A stretch of 64,000 nt of DNA, taken from Callipepla californica brunnescens. Lineage: Eukaryota > Chordata > Aves > Galliformes > Odontophoridae. A program made the translations under genes and the position numbers. This document shows, piece by piece, positions 1-14,100 of this stretch. The notes below the pieces were generated by a model that searched no databases, was not told the origin of the DNA, and saw only the letters and a list, made by a program, of their open reading frames with translations. How positions within the stretch are numbered: position 1 is the first letter of the stretch; the number at the start of each line of letters is the position of its first letter. Where the stretch lies: NCBI GenBank assembly GCA_023055505.1, contig JALIRH010000026.1:7579591-7643590 (forward strand), written 5' to 3'.

Positions 1-3000
1 CGTATTTGAAGCAATGGGCAGAAGATGTCCTTGAAAGTTGTGCACTTGAGTGCTGCAGTCAGTCCCTGGATATCGCAGTATGCTCTCAGAGATTTCATTT
101 TCTGCTAGATGAGGGATGGTGTTTTAGCAATGGATGTAGTGCAGTTGGAGCGCTCGGATTGGAACAGAGCAATGTAAAAGGGTGTTGTGGCTTTTGGAGT
201 GATGACAGAGGGTCAGAACCTGCATCTTAGTTAAAGACTAGGCTTGCTGGGATAGACTGGTTTGTGATGGAGTTGTGCTTCTGCGTGCTCTTGCAGGGTG
301 GTTTGAAAGGCTTTAGCTGGGCTGATAGGCTTTCATTTCTGTGCATCAGACACTGAGCGACTGAGCAGTGGTGGTGTAAAGCAGAAGTGGATCCGTGCAC
401 CATTCAGCACCTGCAATTGGATAGTTGTCAGATAACATTATTTTTTCTGTAGTAACAAGGCAGTTGCTTTTCCTGTTTCGATCTTGAATGAGATTATTGC
501 ATATTGGTATACTATTCTCTATAAAGATAAGGACGATGGGTGGGCCAGTCCTCCCAAGAGAAACGTGAGAAGGGGGATTTGTCTTGATGAAATGATGTCT
601 TAGGCTGAGTTGGTCTATGTTATGCGTTCTCAATGATAAGATCTGAAGATATGTGCACAGACAGCTCTTCCTATACCCATTATAATGGAAAACTGTTATC
701 AGTCTGTTTGTGGGTTTGTTTGTTTTTTTTTTTTTTGAGCTGAAATTCAGATCTAGACACGTGGAGTTATGTGTAAATGACATGAAGCCTTCCTGTGAGC
801 AGCTGTGGGCTAGGCACTAATTGAGGAGGCTCCGAGCATCTCTATTTTCTCTTCAGACTGCAGCTCTGTCTGACAGTTGGCAGCAGCGCCTAGTTTGTCG
901 CAGGGTGAGCTGAGAAGAAGCGGTAGAGGCGTCTGGAAATGCCTGTGTTAAGCAGAAGTGACAGCCAGACACGCATCCACACCAGAGGTGTTTTGCTCTG
1001 TTGTGCTGCCTGCTGTAATGGTGGAGCAGGAGAGTATTTACCGAGGGAGAAGTGCTTTCAGACGCAGGGTGATCTGAATCTTTGAAGTGTTGAGAAGCTG
1101 CAGCAGCAGGTAATTCCACAGGGGCACAGCTGGGTGCTTTGCAGGTGGCTTTACAACAGCCTTGCGCATGATACATAATAGCTAAGCCTTTTCTGCTCAT
1201 GCTGAGTGGTGTATTAGTTGTGGGCTAGAATTCCCCGAGGGTGTTAGAATTGTTTTATTAGTTCCAATGAATTTTCTGGTTTGATGGTCTTTCTTGGACT
1301 CAAAACGTTTTTGACAGATCATTTAACAAATTGATACAGTTAGAATTGATGTCTTTTTTTTTTTTTTTTTTTCCCTTTTTTTCCCTTTTGGGAAATGTGT
1401 GCTCTTCACAAATACTGAAGCATTCACACTCCTTGATTGCTTTCTTTTACCGTCAGATGTGTGTGTTTTATACACCCTGTAGTGGGGTTATAAAAGCAGA
1501 GGTTTTACAGTGGAAGACGTCTGTAATACCCTAGAAGTCTCTTTTCTAGTGCCATCAGTGTGTTAGAGCTTTGCCTCTCTTGCTGTGAGTTGTATCTCAT
1601 TACATTGTTTGTGGGTTTGGGAGGGTTTTTTGGTTTGTTTTTTTTTTTCTGTAAGTGTATACAAAGTGGTCGGAAAAGGGAGCCATGTTTAGGGGTGTAA
1701 GGCTCTTTATTTTCAGTGATGAGAACAGCTATGAACATTTAAGCCACCTGAAAAAGATGTTAGTGAACAGAATCGAGATGGTCTTGGTGTATCTCCTGGA
1801 GCGGTCATGTTAGCTAGGCTACTGTGTTCCTCCTTAACTTTCCCAATCACATTTAAGGGTAGGCACTTAATAAGATAGCTTTTGCACTTGATTTCTGATG
1901 GTGATAGCATTGCATCATTTGGATACATTCGTTTAGCTCTGCTTCGTGGTTGAGAATCCTTCACATTCACCGTTACTCACACATCTTTTGGTGGCGTTGA
2001 TGCTCTGAGGCATCTCATTAATCTTCCATGTGCTGTAGAACTCATTCTCCCCGTGAGGTATGCTGTTACCTTACCAAGGTTTTACATCTTTGAAATTCCA
2101 GCAGTTCATAGTTCTTTTATGGCTTTTGTTATTGTTTTGTTCTTTCGCTAACGCGGGGTTTTGAGAGCCTTAGTTGTTTTCCTAGTCTCAGTGATCCTGG
2201 AGTTCAGAAAACTGAATGAATAACATTCACTTCTTTCTGTTAACTGCACGAGGATAAACTTGCTGAAAAGCATCTGGAATCTTTCTAAAATACTCAATTA
2301 AGTTAATGTGCTTCTGTAGTACAGAAGTACTGTTCTGAATCCTGCGTTTTGACCACAGCAAATTCTTCCTTCCACGCAGTCCAGGAATGGTTCTTACTTC
2401 ATGTACGTAGACACAAATATCAGATCATTAATCACTGAAGGAGCAGTAATTGCCTGTTAACTTTTCATTTCAGTAAGGTCCCTCTTTTGGGTTAGGTACC
2501 AGAATATGGAAATACACTTAAAAGCCAGATCGCATCCTTCATTTTTCTCCTGCACTTCTGTGACTGCATTTGGAGTGGGTGCATTGCTCCTTGACAAAAG
2601 CAGCTGTGGGTAGTTCAGCGATGTCTTGGCACTGCAAAGAACACTGATATTTTGCTTTTAAGTGTCGAAGAGGCAGAACTGAAGCTTTTCTTCCAGATTC
2701 CATAAGTAGTTAAGTTTCATACTGTGACAGGCTGAACATTTTCCTATGATTTGAGTGGCTCCTTTAATTTTGTGTGCTTTTTTTGTCCACTGGTAGTTAA
2801 CGTGAATCTGTGAATGCATGCCTTATAGCTCAGTTTTGTTTATTCAGTGAGTAAATGTTTTCTCTATTGAAGTGAAGCTCTTGCCAAAGGTTCCTGTTAG
2901 CTACAGTTACAGGGTTCAGCCAGCAGTAAAATTTCAGTCCCACGAGAAATTCTTCCACCTTTCTTCACAGTATTACGTACGATCAGTTTACACTGCTCAA

Positions 3001-5020
3001 AAAATGCAATAGTAAGTTGCTAAAATACCAGATTTTCACTGTGCATTCACCAGTGTTTTGTTCAAAGAAGCAGTTGTTGCAGAGCAGTGTAAAAAAAAAA
3101 AGCCAAACGCTTTCTTCCCTTTTCCAGGGTAGGAAGTTAGTTTATGTGGAAAAAATACTCATTACAATAAAAGTCCCGAGGAGGACTGGCTGCATCTGAG
3201 TTGTCCCTTATATTATGGATATTTTATGTACTGTGCTTTCATGTAGCTCTAAAAAGAAACCCCAGAACCAACAATCGAATGCATGCCAATTCTATAAAGG
3301 GAGAAGTGGTAAGATTTAACTCTTGGCACTGCGTGTGGTAGTTAATTAATCCAGTGCTCAGACCCACGTGTGTTGTGTCCGAAATCAGAAAGACACATCT
3401 AAGACTCAGTTTTGATGTGTGTCATGAGGTGACCCGGTAAAGAAATAGAGGTGGCAATTGCTGTAATGGTTGTTTTTACTTCTTACCATTGTGGTTCCTG
3501 CTTGGCATGAAGGAGCTGTGTGCATTACTTGGGAATTACGGTGCTAAAGCTTCTTGTTTTAATAACCATTAAACTGAGACACTTAGGAAGTTTATGGCAC
3601 TTGAGAACCTTTCAAACCATCAGCTTTCGTGTTGAAACACTAACATTTAGCTGAACAATTTTTTTGTGTGTGCCTTCTGACTTCGGAAAGTAAGTTTCTA
3701 TAGAGGGTTGCTGATTTCAGTTTTGACCAGTACGCAAATTCCATGAGACACGTGTTATTCATTGCTCTGCTTTGGAGTGGGCAGGTTCTTTAACGTGTTA
3801 CTGACTGGAGAGGGATGACAGAAGCACAACTACAACGTACTGATTTCTCCTCATGATGTAGTATTGTCTTTCAAATGCAAGTTCTGAACAGCCACTCAGC
3901 TTCGAAAACAGCGTTTGTATTTTTAACAGAGAACTTATCCCATCCTGTGCAGTCTGTCTTTTGAAGAGGTATTGCTGATCCCTGGGAGGATTCTGCGGGG
4001 TGATGTGATGTTACTTTTATGAACTGCAAACTTAACCTCTTGCTCCAAGAGTTTCTGTGCACAGGCAGAGAGGAGATGAGCGCTGTAGGAAGGCTTTTGA
4101 ATTGATCCTGCTTTATTTGTCTGTTGTTAATACCCAGAGTTGCCAAGTTCAGCCTTCAGAGTTCCCCGTGTAGTTGCTAGCTCCTCACTCATAATAGGCA
4201 TCGTTACGAGTCCTAAATTTTTTCACTCAAGAAGAATTTATTGGCTTTATTTTTTTGTTACTGCTTTGTAATTGGCAGTGGAAAATACCTGCCATACCTA
4301 TAAATCTTGCTAAATTACAATGAGTTGATTCGCACAGTTATAAATACACTCTGGTGTCTGCCTTGGCAGTGGAGTGTAGTTTCTTTCTTTTTCTTTTCCT
4401 CCTATTAGAATGTTTGTGATGGCTGACAGAGACCAAAATTTCAGGGCAAAAAGGTATAATTTGAAACGTAGTGAATAATTTCACAGACAAAAATCATCCA
4501 ACCACCCTGGGAGGGTTGGCTTAGAAGGAGGGAGAGCAGTTTGTTTTGGTGCTGCACTGACTTGGTATATAAGTATCCTTTATTTTGAGAAGTCCTGCTC
4601 CAGAAAAAAAACAGATAAGCAGTGTAGGTAATTAGAATGTGTATTACACTGAAAGATCACATGTCATGCTATGAACAGACCACCTCATCAGGTATAATCC
4701 ACTTTCTGCAGGCTTCTTGGTGCTCAGAAACAAGCGTGTTACTAGATGGCTGTGTTCAAACGTTGGGTGGAAGGCTGTAAGTACAGTGCAGCCAATACGT
4801 ACGTCAATAGAGACAGCGTAACAGAGAAATAACAACAGCAGTTGGAGACTGAGCAGCTTCTGTGTTCTGGTTCCTTTTGAAAGTTTCTTTTTCAGGTTTG
4901 TCCTAGAAGCCTAGCTTACCTTTCTCATATGGCCTTACTGGAGTAAATAGGCCTACTTGGGTGCGCTGCAAGCGAGAAAACTGGCAGCAATATCTGCAAA
5001 TCATCTTCTCTGTATTCTAG
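1..5020 (+). other. JADE1 upstream intron, no gene seen
   Basis: AT-rich intronic sequence before the first visible JADE1 exon. I looked for the missing first coding exon, whose product should begin with about 17 Ser/Asp-rich residues, and did not find it. A T-run lies at 1354-1372. Open frames here are short and match nothing I know. Confidence 0.7.
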
Positions 5021-5103
5021 GTCTGTCCACCTGGTCCCAGCATTCCAGATCTCGACATCGGAGGCCTTCATGTTCCAGACAAGAGGACAGAAAACCTTCT
5101 GAG
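5021..5103 (+). CDS. JADE1: JADE1 first visible coding exon
   Basis: Encodes [18 protein letters not shown] and on to KPSE. The acceptor is tgtattctag and the donor is gag|gtattt. The first codon is completed by a missing upstream exon (A|GT = Ser). Human JADE1 has an extra Thr here (SLSTTWSQ). The segment is Ser/Arg-rich and basic. Confidence 0.93.
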
Positions 5104-8100
5104 GTATTTCTGGAATATGATTGCCGTTCTGTTGTATCTACCAAATACCAAGTGTGTGTGCATTCTGGTCATGGGTTCTTGTCTTCTGAGTTGCACTTTA
5201 CTTTCTCTTTGCTCCTTTTTAAGTGACACCTAGTGCCCCCTCCTCCACCTTTATATTTCTAGCCAGGAGACGACAGAGCTCAGCCGCCAGTATTAGTTTA
5301 TGTCAGTGAATTTTGACTGTCTGACTTCCGTTCAGCATAGCTGTAGAGTCTTTCTTCTAGTATTTTGGGCATCAGAACTTATTACAGCTTGACTTGTGAA
5401 CAGTGAGAGTTATATCTTAGGTGTGCTTATTTCATAGTTGGTATTATGTCTTGGTATGTGATCTTTGTTGTCAAATCTGCTTCCCGATAGTTCTGTCTTT
5501 TATCGTGCTTTGAGGAAGTCAGATGAAGGCAGATGTCAATGGTTTTCAACTTTCTCAGGTGGATCAACAGTTCGTAAACACAAAGGGGGTCCAGTTTGTT
5601 CTGAATCTCAGTATCTTCAGGCAAATACTGCATAGCAAGCTCTGCAGAGGCTGCAAGGGAAGTGTTAGATTTAGAATAAAGGATGTCTTGATTCAGCTCA
5701 CTCGCCTGATAACAAGTATTTTTGATCCATTAGCAAGTGGTTGGTCTTAAGACATGTGCTCTGTTAATCTCCATACAGCACTGTAGTGAAATCTGGGAGA
5801 AGGGATATCAGAGGAGGTATCTCATTCATTCCTCAGTGTTAGTTTGCTTTCCATCTGTATTTTCTTCTTATTATTATTTATTGTTTTTATTTTATTTTCC
5901 ATTAGTTATATTTCAGATTGCTGACTGTTAACAGCTTTTATTTTTGTGGATGTGCAGAGATCTGCAAATTCACCAGAGCTGTCAGTAGGCTTGCTTTCCT
6001 TATTTAACTTTTGTACATAAATTTGGTTTCACTTTGGAGAACTAATCTACGAAAGACTGACAAGAAATTATCTCAGATAACCACAGATCTTGCTGTTGGC
6101 ATTGTGTGTCTGTAATCCGTTTGTCTTTCCCATTTTGTTTTCTCTTACTCTCGGCCTGGATGGACTTTCATGTGCTTCTTTCATATACTTTGTCATGTAT
6201 TAGCTCAGTTTGACAGCCATTTCACCCTCTCTCCTTCTGCTTTGCCACAGCACGCTATTGTAATGGTAAGTGCTAGCAGAAATGTGATGCTTGCTAAACT
6301 CCCTGGATGAAATCATGGGCGCACTGAAGTTGGTGGCGAAATTCCCATTGACTTCAGTGTGGCCAAGATTTCACCCTTTAGCTTTGAAGTGTTCTGTGCT
6401 GCTGAGAGCCGGGCGCTTCAGTAAGCTGTGCTTTGCTCCAGGCAGTCTGATTTCATGAGAAATTAGAGCAGAGAGAATGGTGTTACAGGGCCACTGGCCT
6501 GGGAAGGAGTTTCTTGGCTGTCGAGTACTGTGTTAGCATCTCTTGAGAGAGCTTTGTGAGAAGTTTATCTGAGAGCTCACGTTGCTTTGCCCCTCAGATT
6601 AAACAAGTTTTAAATCCCTTTTTAGATTTTTTAGTCTTGTTTTCTTTTGAGATTTGATGGCATTAATTCAAATAACATTGAAGTGCAGGATCCCCTGACA
6701 AGCTGTGCACGCTTGTTTCGTGTGACAGTTAGCTTTGCAGATGACTTTTCATTTCTTGATTGCAGCCTCGTAGGACTTGTTTTAAACAATTAATTTACAT
6801 CGTTACCTACACTTGCCTCTTCTTTCATACAGTAATATTACTCTTTACTTTGAAGGATGGCAGGTGTTTTGACTGTATCAAGGGAAGTGCTAAGAAAAAT
6901 GTCAGTTTCCTATTGTTCTTTTTTTAATGATAAAGGCAGAGCAGGAGCATACTGAAAGAGAAGAGGGGAGTATGTGAGAACTGGGAAGGAGAAGAGGTCT
7001 TAAGACAGGCTGCGTTGTAAGGCAAATCATAATTCTGAATGGTCTCAGAAGTATGACTGACCTGAGGTGTGATGTTGAGGTTGATGAGGTGTGGTGTTCC
7101 CCTAAAATACTTCCCTGAAAGTGCATGTCATCTGTTGAGATATCAGGGGTGTGACTAGTGTATGACAGAAGCTGCTGTCCTTGGGAGGCCTGCCTACTTA
7201 GCATGCCATGTAGCTGAGGCTCTTCCTCAGCCATATGCAGCAGCTGGAATTAATGTCAAGCAGCCGTTGGTTTGGGTCTGGTTGGAGGTCCACGAGGTTG
7301 TCACTTTGCTCTGTTAGCAGCCCCATAAGAAGAGTCCAGGAGTGCTTTCCTTTTATAACTGTGCACCACGGGACTGGATAGATGCCTGCTTTTTTTCTGT
7401 CCCAGTGGTGCTCATTTTTGTCTCTTGGTTGCTTTTTAATCGTTTTCTTTGAATGCCATGTCCAGTAGTAAAAATTGGTAGCGTTGTGGACGCAAGGAGT
7501 GTTGAGTGTTGCTGTCCTTTACAGCAGCCTTGCCTTGCAGGGAGAGCAGGGTGGGGAGTGGTGAAAGATGGACAGGCAAGTACAGACTTGTAGCACGGTA
7601 GCACACCATGTCTGCCGCAGCAGTAGATCTCTTTTATTTCACTCTGTGGCTGTGGAAAACAGCACCAGTGCTTGCTGGTGACTGCTAACCCAGAAGTTGC
7701 CAGAGATACTGCTGGTTTTAGAGGTGGATGCTTTTGCGAAGGCAAAGTAAAAAGACAGCTTTGGTGCAGAGGTGTCTGTAGCTGACAGAATAACAAGCAC
7801 GTGTGCTGAACATCAAACTATGACCAGAATTCTAGTTTGGGATAATTTTGTTTATCTCTTGGGTTAGTATTTGAAATACCAGCACGGCATCATCGTGGTA
7901 GAATTTCCTCTTGTATCTGGTCATGGTAGAGTCATGCCTTGATTTCTATCCCAGGGAATGTCTAGAATGCCTTTGGATTAGTCAGAGCTCCAGAAGGTTA
8001 AAAAAAGAAAAGTTGGAGCAAAACTGAGTCTTCCTTATACTGCTGATGTAAGACCAAAAGTTCCTGTGTCATTTATTGTAGCAGAGAGGGAGGTCAGGTT

Positions 8101-11100
8101 GGGTAGCATCCTTCAGCATTGTGTTTCCAGTGTGGGGGGAGCACCAGGACTCATAGAGGAGGTAGTTTAAGTTATTGTATCAGTATTTGCACCTTTTGCC
8201 ACCGCTTCCTTTGCAATGAAGCTAAGCTTCTGTCCTGCAGTGGGATGGGTTAGTTGACTAATGCAGTGACCTTGTGATACTCTGTGCTCCATGGTTACCC
8301 TGGAGCTGTGAATCATGGAGTGTAAATATCAAATGTCAGTGTCTCTATTTTTCTCTCTTGGTCACTCTCTTTGCAGGTGTTCAGAACGGACCTGATCACT
8401 GCCATGAAGTTACATGACTCCTTCCAGCTGAACCCTGATGAATACTATGTGCTGGCAGACCCCTGGAGGCAGGAGTGGGAAAAGGGAGTGCAGGTGCCAG
8501 TTAGCCCAGGGACCATCCCAGAACCAGTAGCCAGGTATAGTTTGGAGGAATGTGAACAAATACATATTTATGCTAGCAGCTTATGACTGTGTTGCGTTGG
8601 CTTCTTGAGCTTTGTTTCACGTTACCAAGTTAGGAAAAGCAACATGTCTCAGCTTTTTGAATGGTCATTGCAGTCAAGAATTGGGCCTTTTCTGACGATG
8701 TGTTGAAATGTTATAGTCAGAGAAACATTTTTGGCCTGACATTAGGATGGAGGGTGATGACAGAGCCTTAAAAAATACTTTCCCGTTTTAATCCCAGGCT
8801 TGATCTCACTCAGCATCGTGTGTAATTTCTTGTGTGATGTGTCCTGTGCTTGCTTCCAAGCCATAGGTTTCTTTTCAAGGTATCTGGCAAGCCAGATTTA
8901 AGGGCTAGAGAAAGTACAGCTTTTTTTCTTGTTATTTTATATTACTTTTTGTCATTTTATTTACTTAGAATGTTGTTCATTTTAGCTGATGTGCATGTAA
9001 CAGTATGTTAATGTGAGATTTTCCTGCACTTATCCAAGAAACCCTTATTTTCCTTGCCTTGTTTGTTACACTTACGTTGTTGTTTTTTTTTTTTTCAAAT
9101 GAAACAGTCCACTTGTAAGGGGAGGAGCATTTTGCCAGCCTGTCTGTCTGTTTTATTATTAGTTTGGGTTGGAGTTGGAAGAAGTGAGGAAAGGATTATC
9201 ACCACTTAAGCAAACTGGATTTCTGAGTAAGTCCAGTCTGGTGAGGCATTATTAAATGATGCACTAATGTCAGCAGGGCCGGAACAGTCTCTGATACAAG
9301 CAAAAAAATCTTATGGACTGCAGCTTCTATTAGGGCTGTATCTGGCAGCTTTGGCATTGCAGTAGTGGAGCTACAGGGACATTTGGTGGTGCTTTCTGCC
9401 TTCTCTGCAGAAACCTGTATGTAGACTGCTGCACAGCCCCACCAGGTCTGTATGATGAAGAACTTCTGTGCACGAAAGATGAGCCCTTCTTCCACCTTCT
9501 GAAGGAAGCCTGGGCTTCCGAGGAGAGCTCATTGCTGAGGGGAGAACTGAGAACTCCCCCATCTGCTGCATACTTCGGGGCACGGGAGCATCCAGTTTCC
9601 CCCTCATCCACTCCCTGAATAGGGGTCTGCACATGGTGCAAGTGTGCTTACATTGTCTCTTTATTGCTATATTCTCTTTGAAGAATTTTCCAGGCCCGCT
9701 CGAGCGCCAGGAGACCAGTGGGCTTTATTAAAAGGAGACCTTCCTGGGTGTTCCCCAACCTATGTCTGCCTTAGATTTGAGGAGGTAGTTTGCTGGCGCT
9801 GACAGGTCCAGGTGCTCACTTAGGAGAGAGCCATTCTCTGTGGCAGACTAACAGAGAATGTGCTCTGGAAAGGGAGAAGAGGGCTTTCAGAGGTTTGATG
9901 TCAGCACAGACGGCATGGCTATTTTTTTTCGTGCAGAGCTGTCTTGTATGGTTATGTTGGTGAAAGCCTGCTGCAGAATGCCCTTCTGATGCCTGAGAAT
10001 TATCCTATTTGTCTTCTCACAAAATACTTGGGAAGCCCTGCCATAGTAATGTGGGGGTCCTGGAACTGTTTGGTGCCTAGCTATTGGAGAAAGGAGTGTG
10101 GTTGCTATACATTGGATCAGCAGTAGTCAAATAATAGTTGGTGTAGAACAGAAGGAAAATACAGTACAGTGAGTTTGGTCAGGGTAGTGAGCGAAGCAAG
10201 TCCACTTGGGGCTTCAGTGCATGTCAAAGCATGTGCTCAGACAGAAGATTCATTTAAATGTCCTTTGTAGTATGTCAAAACTTTTCCAGTTCTTTTTGAC
10301 CACAAAGATATGAAGGTGGTCTGTTTTAAGGCCACATTACCTTTGCTTATTTTTTCTGTGCCTCTACAGTGCCATCTGGTCAGTGTGTGCAGCATGCTGC
10401 CCAGAGGTTGTAATCTCAGCGTGGAGAGGTACTCAGGAGGGATTTATGGTACGAAAGATTCAATGAGCAGTGCCTAGTTTGAAATTAATTCTCTGTGAGA
10501 TGTAGTAGCCTGTAATATTTTAACACTGTGAAGTATGACCAGTGACAGCCCTGGCAGTGCCATTAGCTTGGCAAAATCGCTCAGGTTCTCATTCTGCCAC
10601 AAATCCCCTTTGCACCATAGAAGCTCAGAATTCAGCATTTGTCTATTATCTGTGATTTCTCAGCTTTATTGGCTGAAATAAACTAGGTGAGGGAAATAGT
10701 TAGGGCTGTGCAGGAGACGGCAATAGGCAGAGAGTTCACAGAGACCTGTATGTGCAGATGTACTAATCGCAGGTCAGGACGTCTTTCTGATGGAAGGGAG
10801 CAAAGTAGAGTGGAGGACATCCTCCTTACCGTGGAGCTCAGGCTGCTCTCAGCAGAAAGCTCTGTCTGTGCAGTGTTGCCATCTCCTCCCATGTAGGACT
10901 GGAGCACAGAACAGGTCCTCAATACCAGTGCTGCGTGAGGAAGTCTTCCTAGTATGTGTAGTTAACTCACTGAAGGTGCAGCATCCTCTGCTGGGAGGAA
11001 CTGTAGCTGAACTGACAGAGTTGTCTGACAGTTTGAAAGTAAATCTTCAGCTTGCTGAGAGAATGACTGCTGTGCTTTGCAAACTGTGTTTTTGCCCACA

Positions 11101-14100
11101 GCTCCTGGCTTTGGGAAATTGCAGTATTTCAATAATCTGATGTAAAGGAAGTTAGGTACTATCGGTACTTTCCTGTCTCCTGAACCAATACTTGCTGTGG
11201 AGCAAAATTTCAGTTGGCCTGCAGCTCAGATATGCTTTCGTGGCTTTTTTTTGTTGGCTAACTGGAGCCTCCAGACCCTGAGGGAGATGATCAGTAGCCA
11301 CTGAAACTAATACTTGTGCAAAAAGGTTTGGTGCAGCATGGGATTAGTGACTGTGAAAGAGGAAGTGCAGACCCAGGATGCCAGAGCTTGGATCTGCTTG
11401 GGTAAGTGAAGGGAGAGCTGTTGTGAATTGCTGGTTCTCTGAACAGTGTTCTTATGAATTCCAAAAAGATGGTGATACTGTAACTACACACACATCCCAA
11501 ACACCCAGAAGCAATATACCATGAAAGTTCATTTCTTTATTAGTAGTTGATTGATAGTTAGCAGATGGATTTTGAAGTCCTAAAACAGTTTAACACATGT
11601 ATTTGGCAACCATTACTGCATAAATACAGTGCCTACTCTAGCTTTAAATGAGCATGAATTTTAGGTAAGAGTAGCCAGAGTTCTGGCCTACGGTCATTTC
11701 ATTGCATTTATAGTTCTGGTAGCAAAATGGATTTCTAGTCAACTCCAGTTGATTTCACATAATACTGCATGTCCTTTGTAAAAATGGTACGTACTGTTTT
11801 ATGTTCCCTTCTCAATGGTGCAAGATAGACTTAGAAGATTGCTATTGATTGTCAGCTGCTTGACATTGTATCAGGCATTTTGAATTCTTCAGAAACGGGT
11901 CTTCGAGCAGCCCCACTTACCTAGCGTGTGCTTGTCTCCTTGTTTTAGGATTGTGTCTGAAACAAAAGCTGTCACATTTACACGTCCCCGGAAGTATATT
12001 TCTTCATCAGGCTCGAAGCCCCCAGAGCTGGGTTATGTTGACATTCGAACCTTAGCTGACAGTGTGTGCCGCTATGACCTCAGTGATGTGGATGTAGCAT
12101 GGCTGCAGCTTGCCAATGAAGAATTCAAAGAAATGGGTGAGCATTGAGCGTTTGTGTGGGTTTGGGTTTGGGTTTGTCTTAAAGCTGGCAAACTTATGAA
12201 GAATTTGAGGGGAGTCGGTGGTGGAGAGAGGCAATAAGAGATCTGAAGAGCAGGTCATCACCTTTAGGTAGCTGCAATCCTGATGTAATTAAGCTCTGAT
12301 ATATTTGTCTTCATAACCACTGAGTTGTGTCTCCTTAGACCAGATGAGAATCTGGCCACATGGTCTTCTCTGATACTTCATATTTCACAGGCTAATTCTC
12401 ACAAAGTATATATTTTGCCATCAAGACTAGCAATCCATGTAGCATTTATCATGTATTTTTGTCTGTTAACACGTCCCTTCTCAGCTAGTGATGTTCAGTG
12501 CAAAGAAAGTAGACAAGCAGTCTTAGGAGGTACAGCAAGCTTAGGCCAGTTGATCACACAGGATATGAAGCAGAAGGCAATTCTTGTAGTGATTTATTTG
12601 AGGTACCTCCCAAACCTCACTTTGCGTGCTCCAGTTTTGAAGCCAGGAGAGAAGTGTCATGGGGGGAGCAAACATTCCCTTTCTATGGTGTAGGTTGCGT
12701 GGAAGAAGGTGCAGGGAAGGAACAAAATTGCGTATTGGAAAGCTGTGTGTTTCTGGAGTGGATTTCACTAGAATTGAAGAGTCTGCAAGTCAGCACAGAA
12801 CTTCTACCGTATTATTTATAGGGAAAAGATCCAGTGCCAGGTGAATAAGGTTTGATCCAGTGCCAGGTGAATAAGGTTTGCATGTGTTGTTGAACACTGC
12901 TGATTTTTGTCTTTGTGTTGTGGCAGTTGCCTCCTTTGCCTCATAGTTAGTCTCGCTTGTCAGCGTGGCTTGAACCCGTGCGTGGCATAGCTCAAGACCT
13001 GGTAAACCACGAAACTGACTGTGTGTAGCTTTTTGAAAGTCTCTCCTTTTTAAACCCACATATGGAAGAAACAGATGAGCCACACTTGTCCTGGTCTCTT
13101 AGCCAAGCCTTTTTTCTACATCTCCGTTCAGGTTTGGCACCAGACTTGGAAAATTAAGGAATGAAATAATAAAAATGTTGATTTAAGAGCCTAGGTTACT
13201 TTTCCAGGTACCTTCAGGAAAACAGCAGCAATGAGTCTCTTCGGTCTCTTTTTATAATGCAAGTTTGAAAATACCTGGCTTAACTTGTAATTGATATCCA
13301 TCTGTCCAGTACGGATAACGTACCTTATTCTTGCCAGAACCAGAGATCCACCACAGTATTCAACTGAGTGCTATAGCAGTTGTGATGAAGTGCACGAGAG
13401 GGGCTCTCTGTCGTGCAGATTTGTACCTGTATGTGAAGCCCATAGTAACAGATGCACCCCACCAATGTTTTCCCTATAGATAGGTCCAGGATGGAAGCTG
13501 AACTCTGCTGCAAGGGTTTACCTGTCTGTGAGGGCAGTGGATGTACTTCCGTAGAGTGTTCCTTTTTCACCCTGAGATCTAGAGAGTTGTTGTTTTTTTG
13601 GCTCAGTTATTCACAGGGAGAGCTGAAGGGATTTTCATGGTGAAGCACACATCATGAGGTTATTTTCTGTGTGTCACAGTGAATGTCAGGCATTAGGAGC
13701 TGGACAAAGCGGGATATCATCCTAAGCCTTTGCTTCATTGTAGTGACTGAATAACATGGAAATTCTTGTTCTAAACTGACTTGGCAAGGGGAAAATGAGT
13801 ATTTTTAGCAATGAAACTTTCTCAGTTTCACGTGTGTTTGGGTGTTATGTTTTTGTGATAAAGCTTGGTGTATTACCATCTTTGAAAGTATTACATCTAT
13901 CTCTCATGGCAAGTGAGAAATACAAGGCAGAGGAGAAGCACTGACTGGGGCAGAACTCCTGTTTCGTTTTTTTAACACTGGAATGGGCAAGACTGACTGG
14001 AGATGAAACATGGTTGTTTGGGATCAAGGAGAGCTGGGCTACATCTACTCACATCTACTCAGCTGTTGCTCAGAAGCTGGAGTTGTGCGTGGTCATTCGT

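Noticed and set aside
10683..11140. Overlapping open frames on both strands in a JADE1 intron
   Set aside because: Short, no homology I recognise, no splice or start context, and codon use like the surrounding intron.
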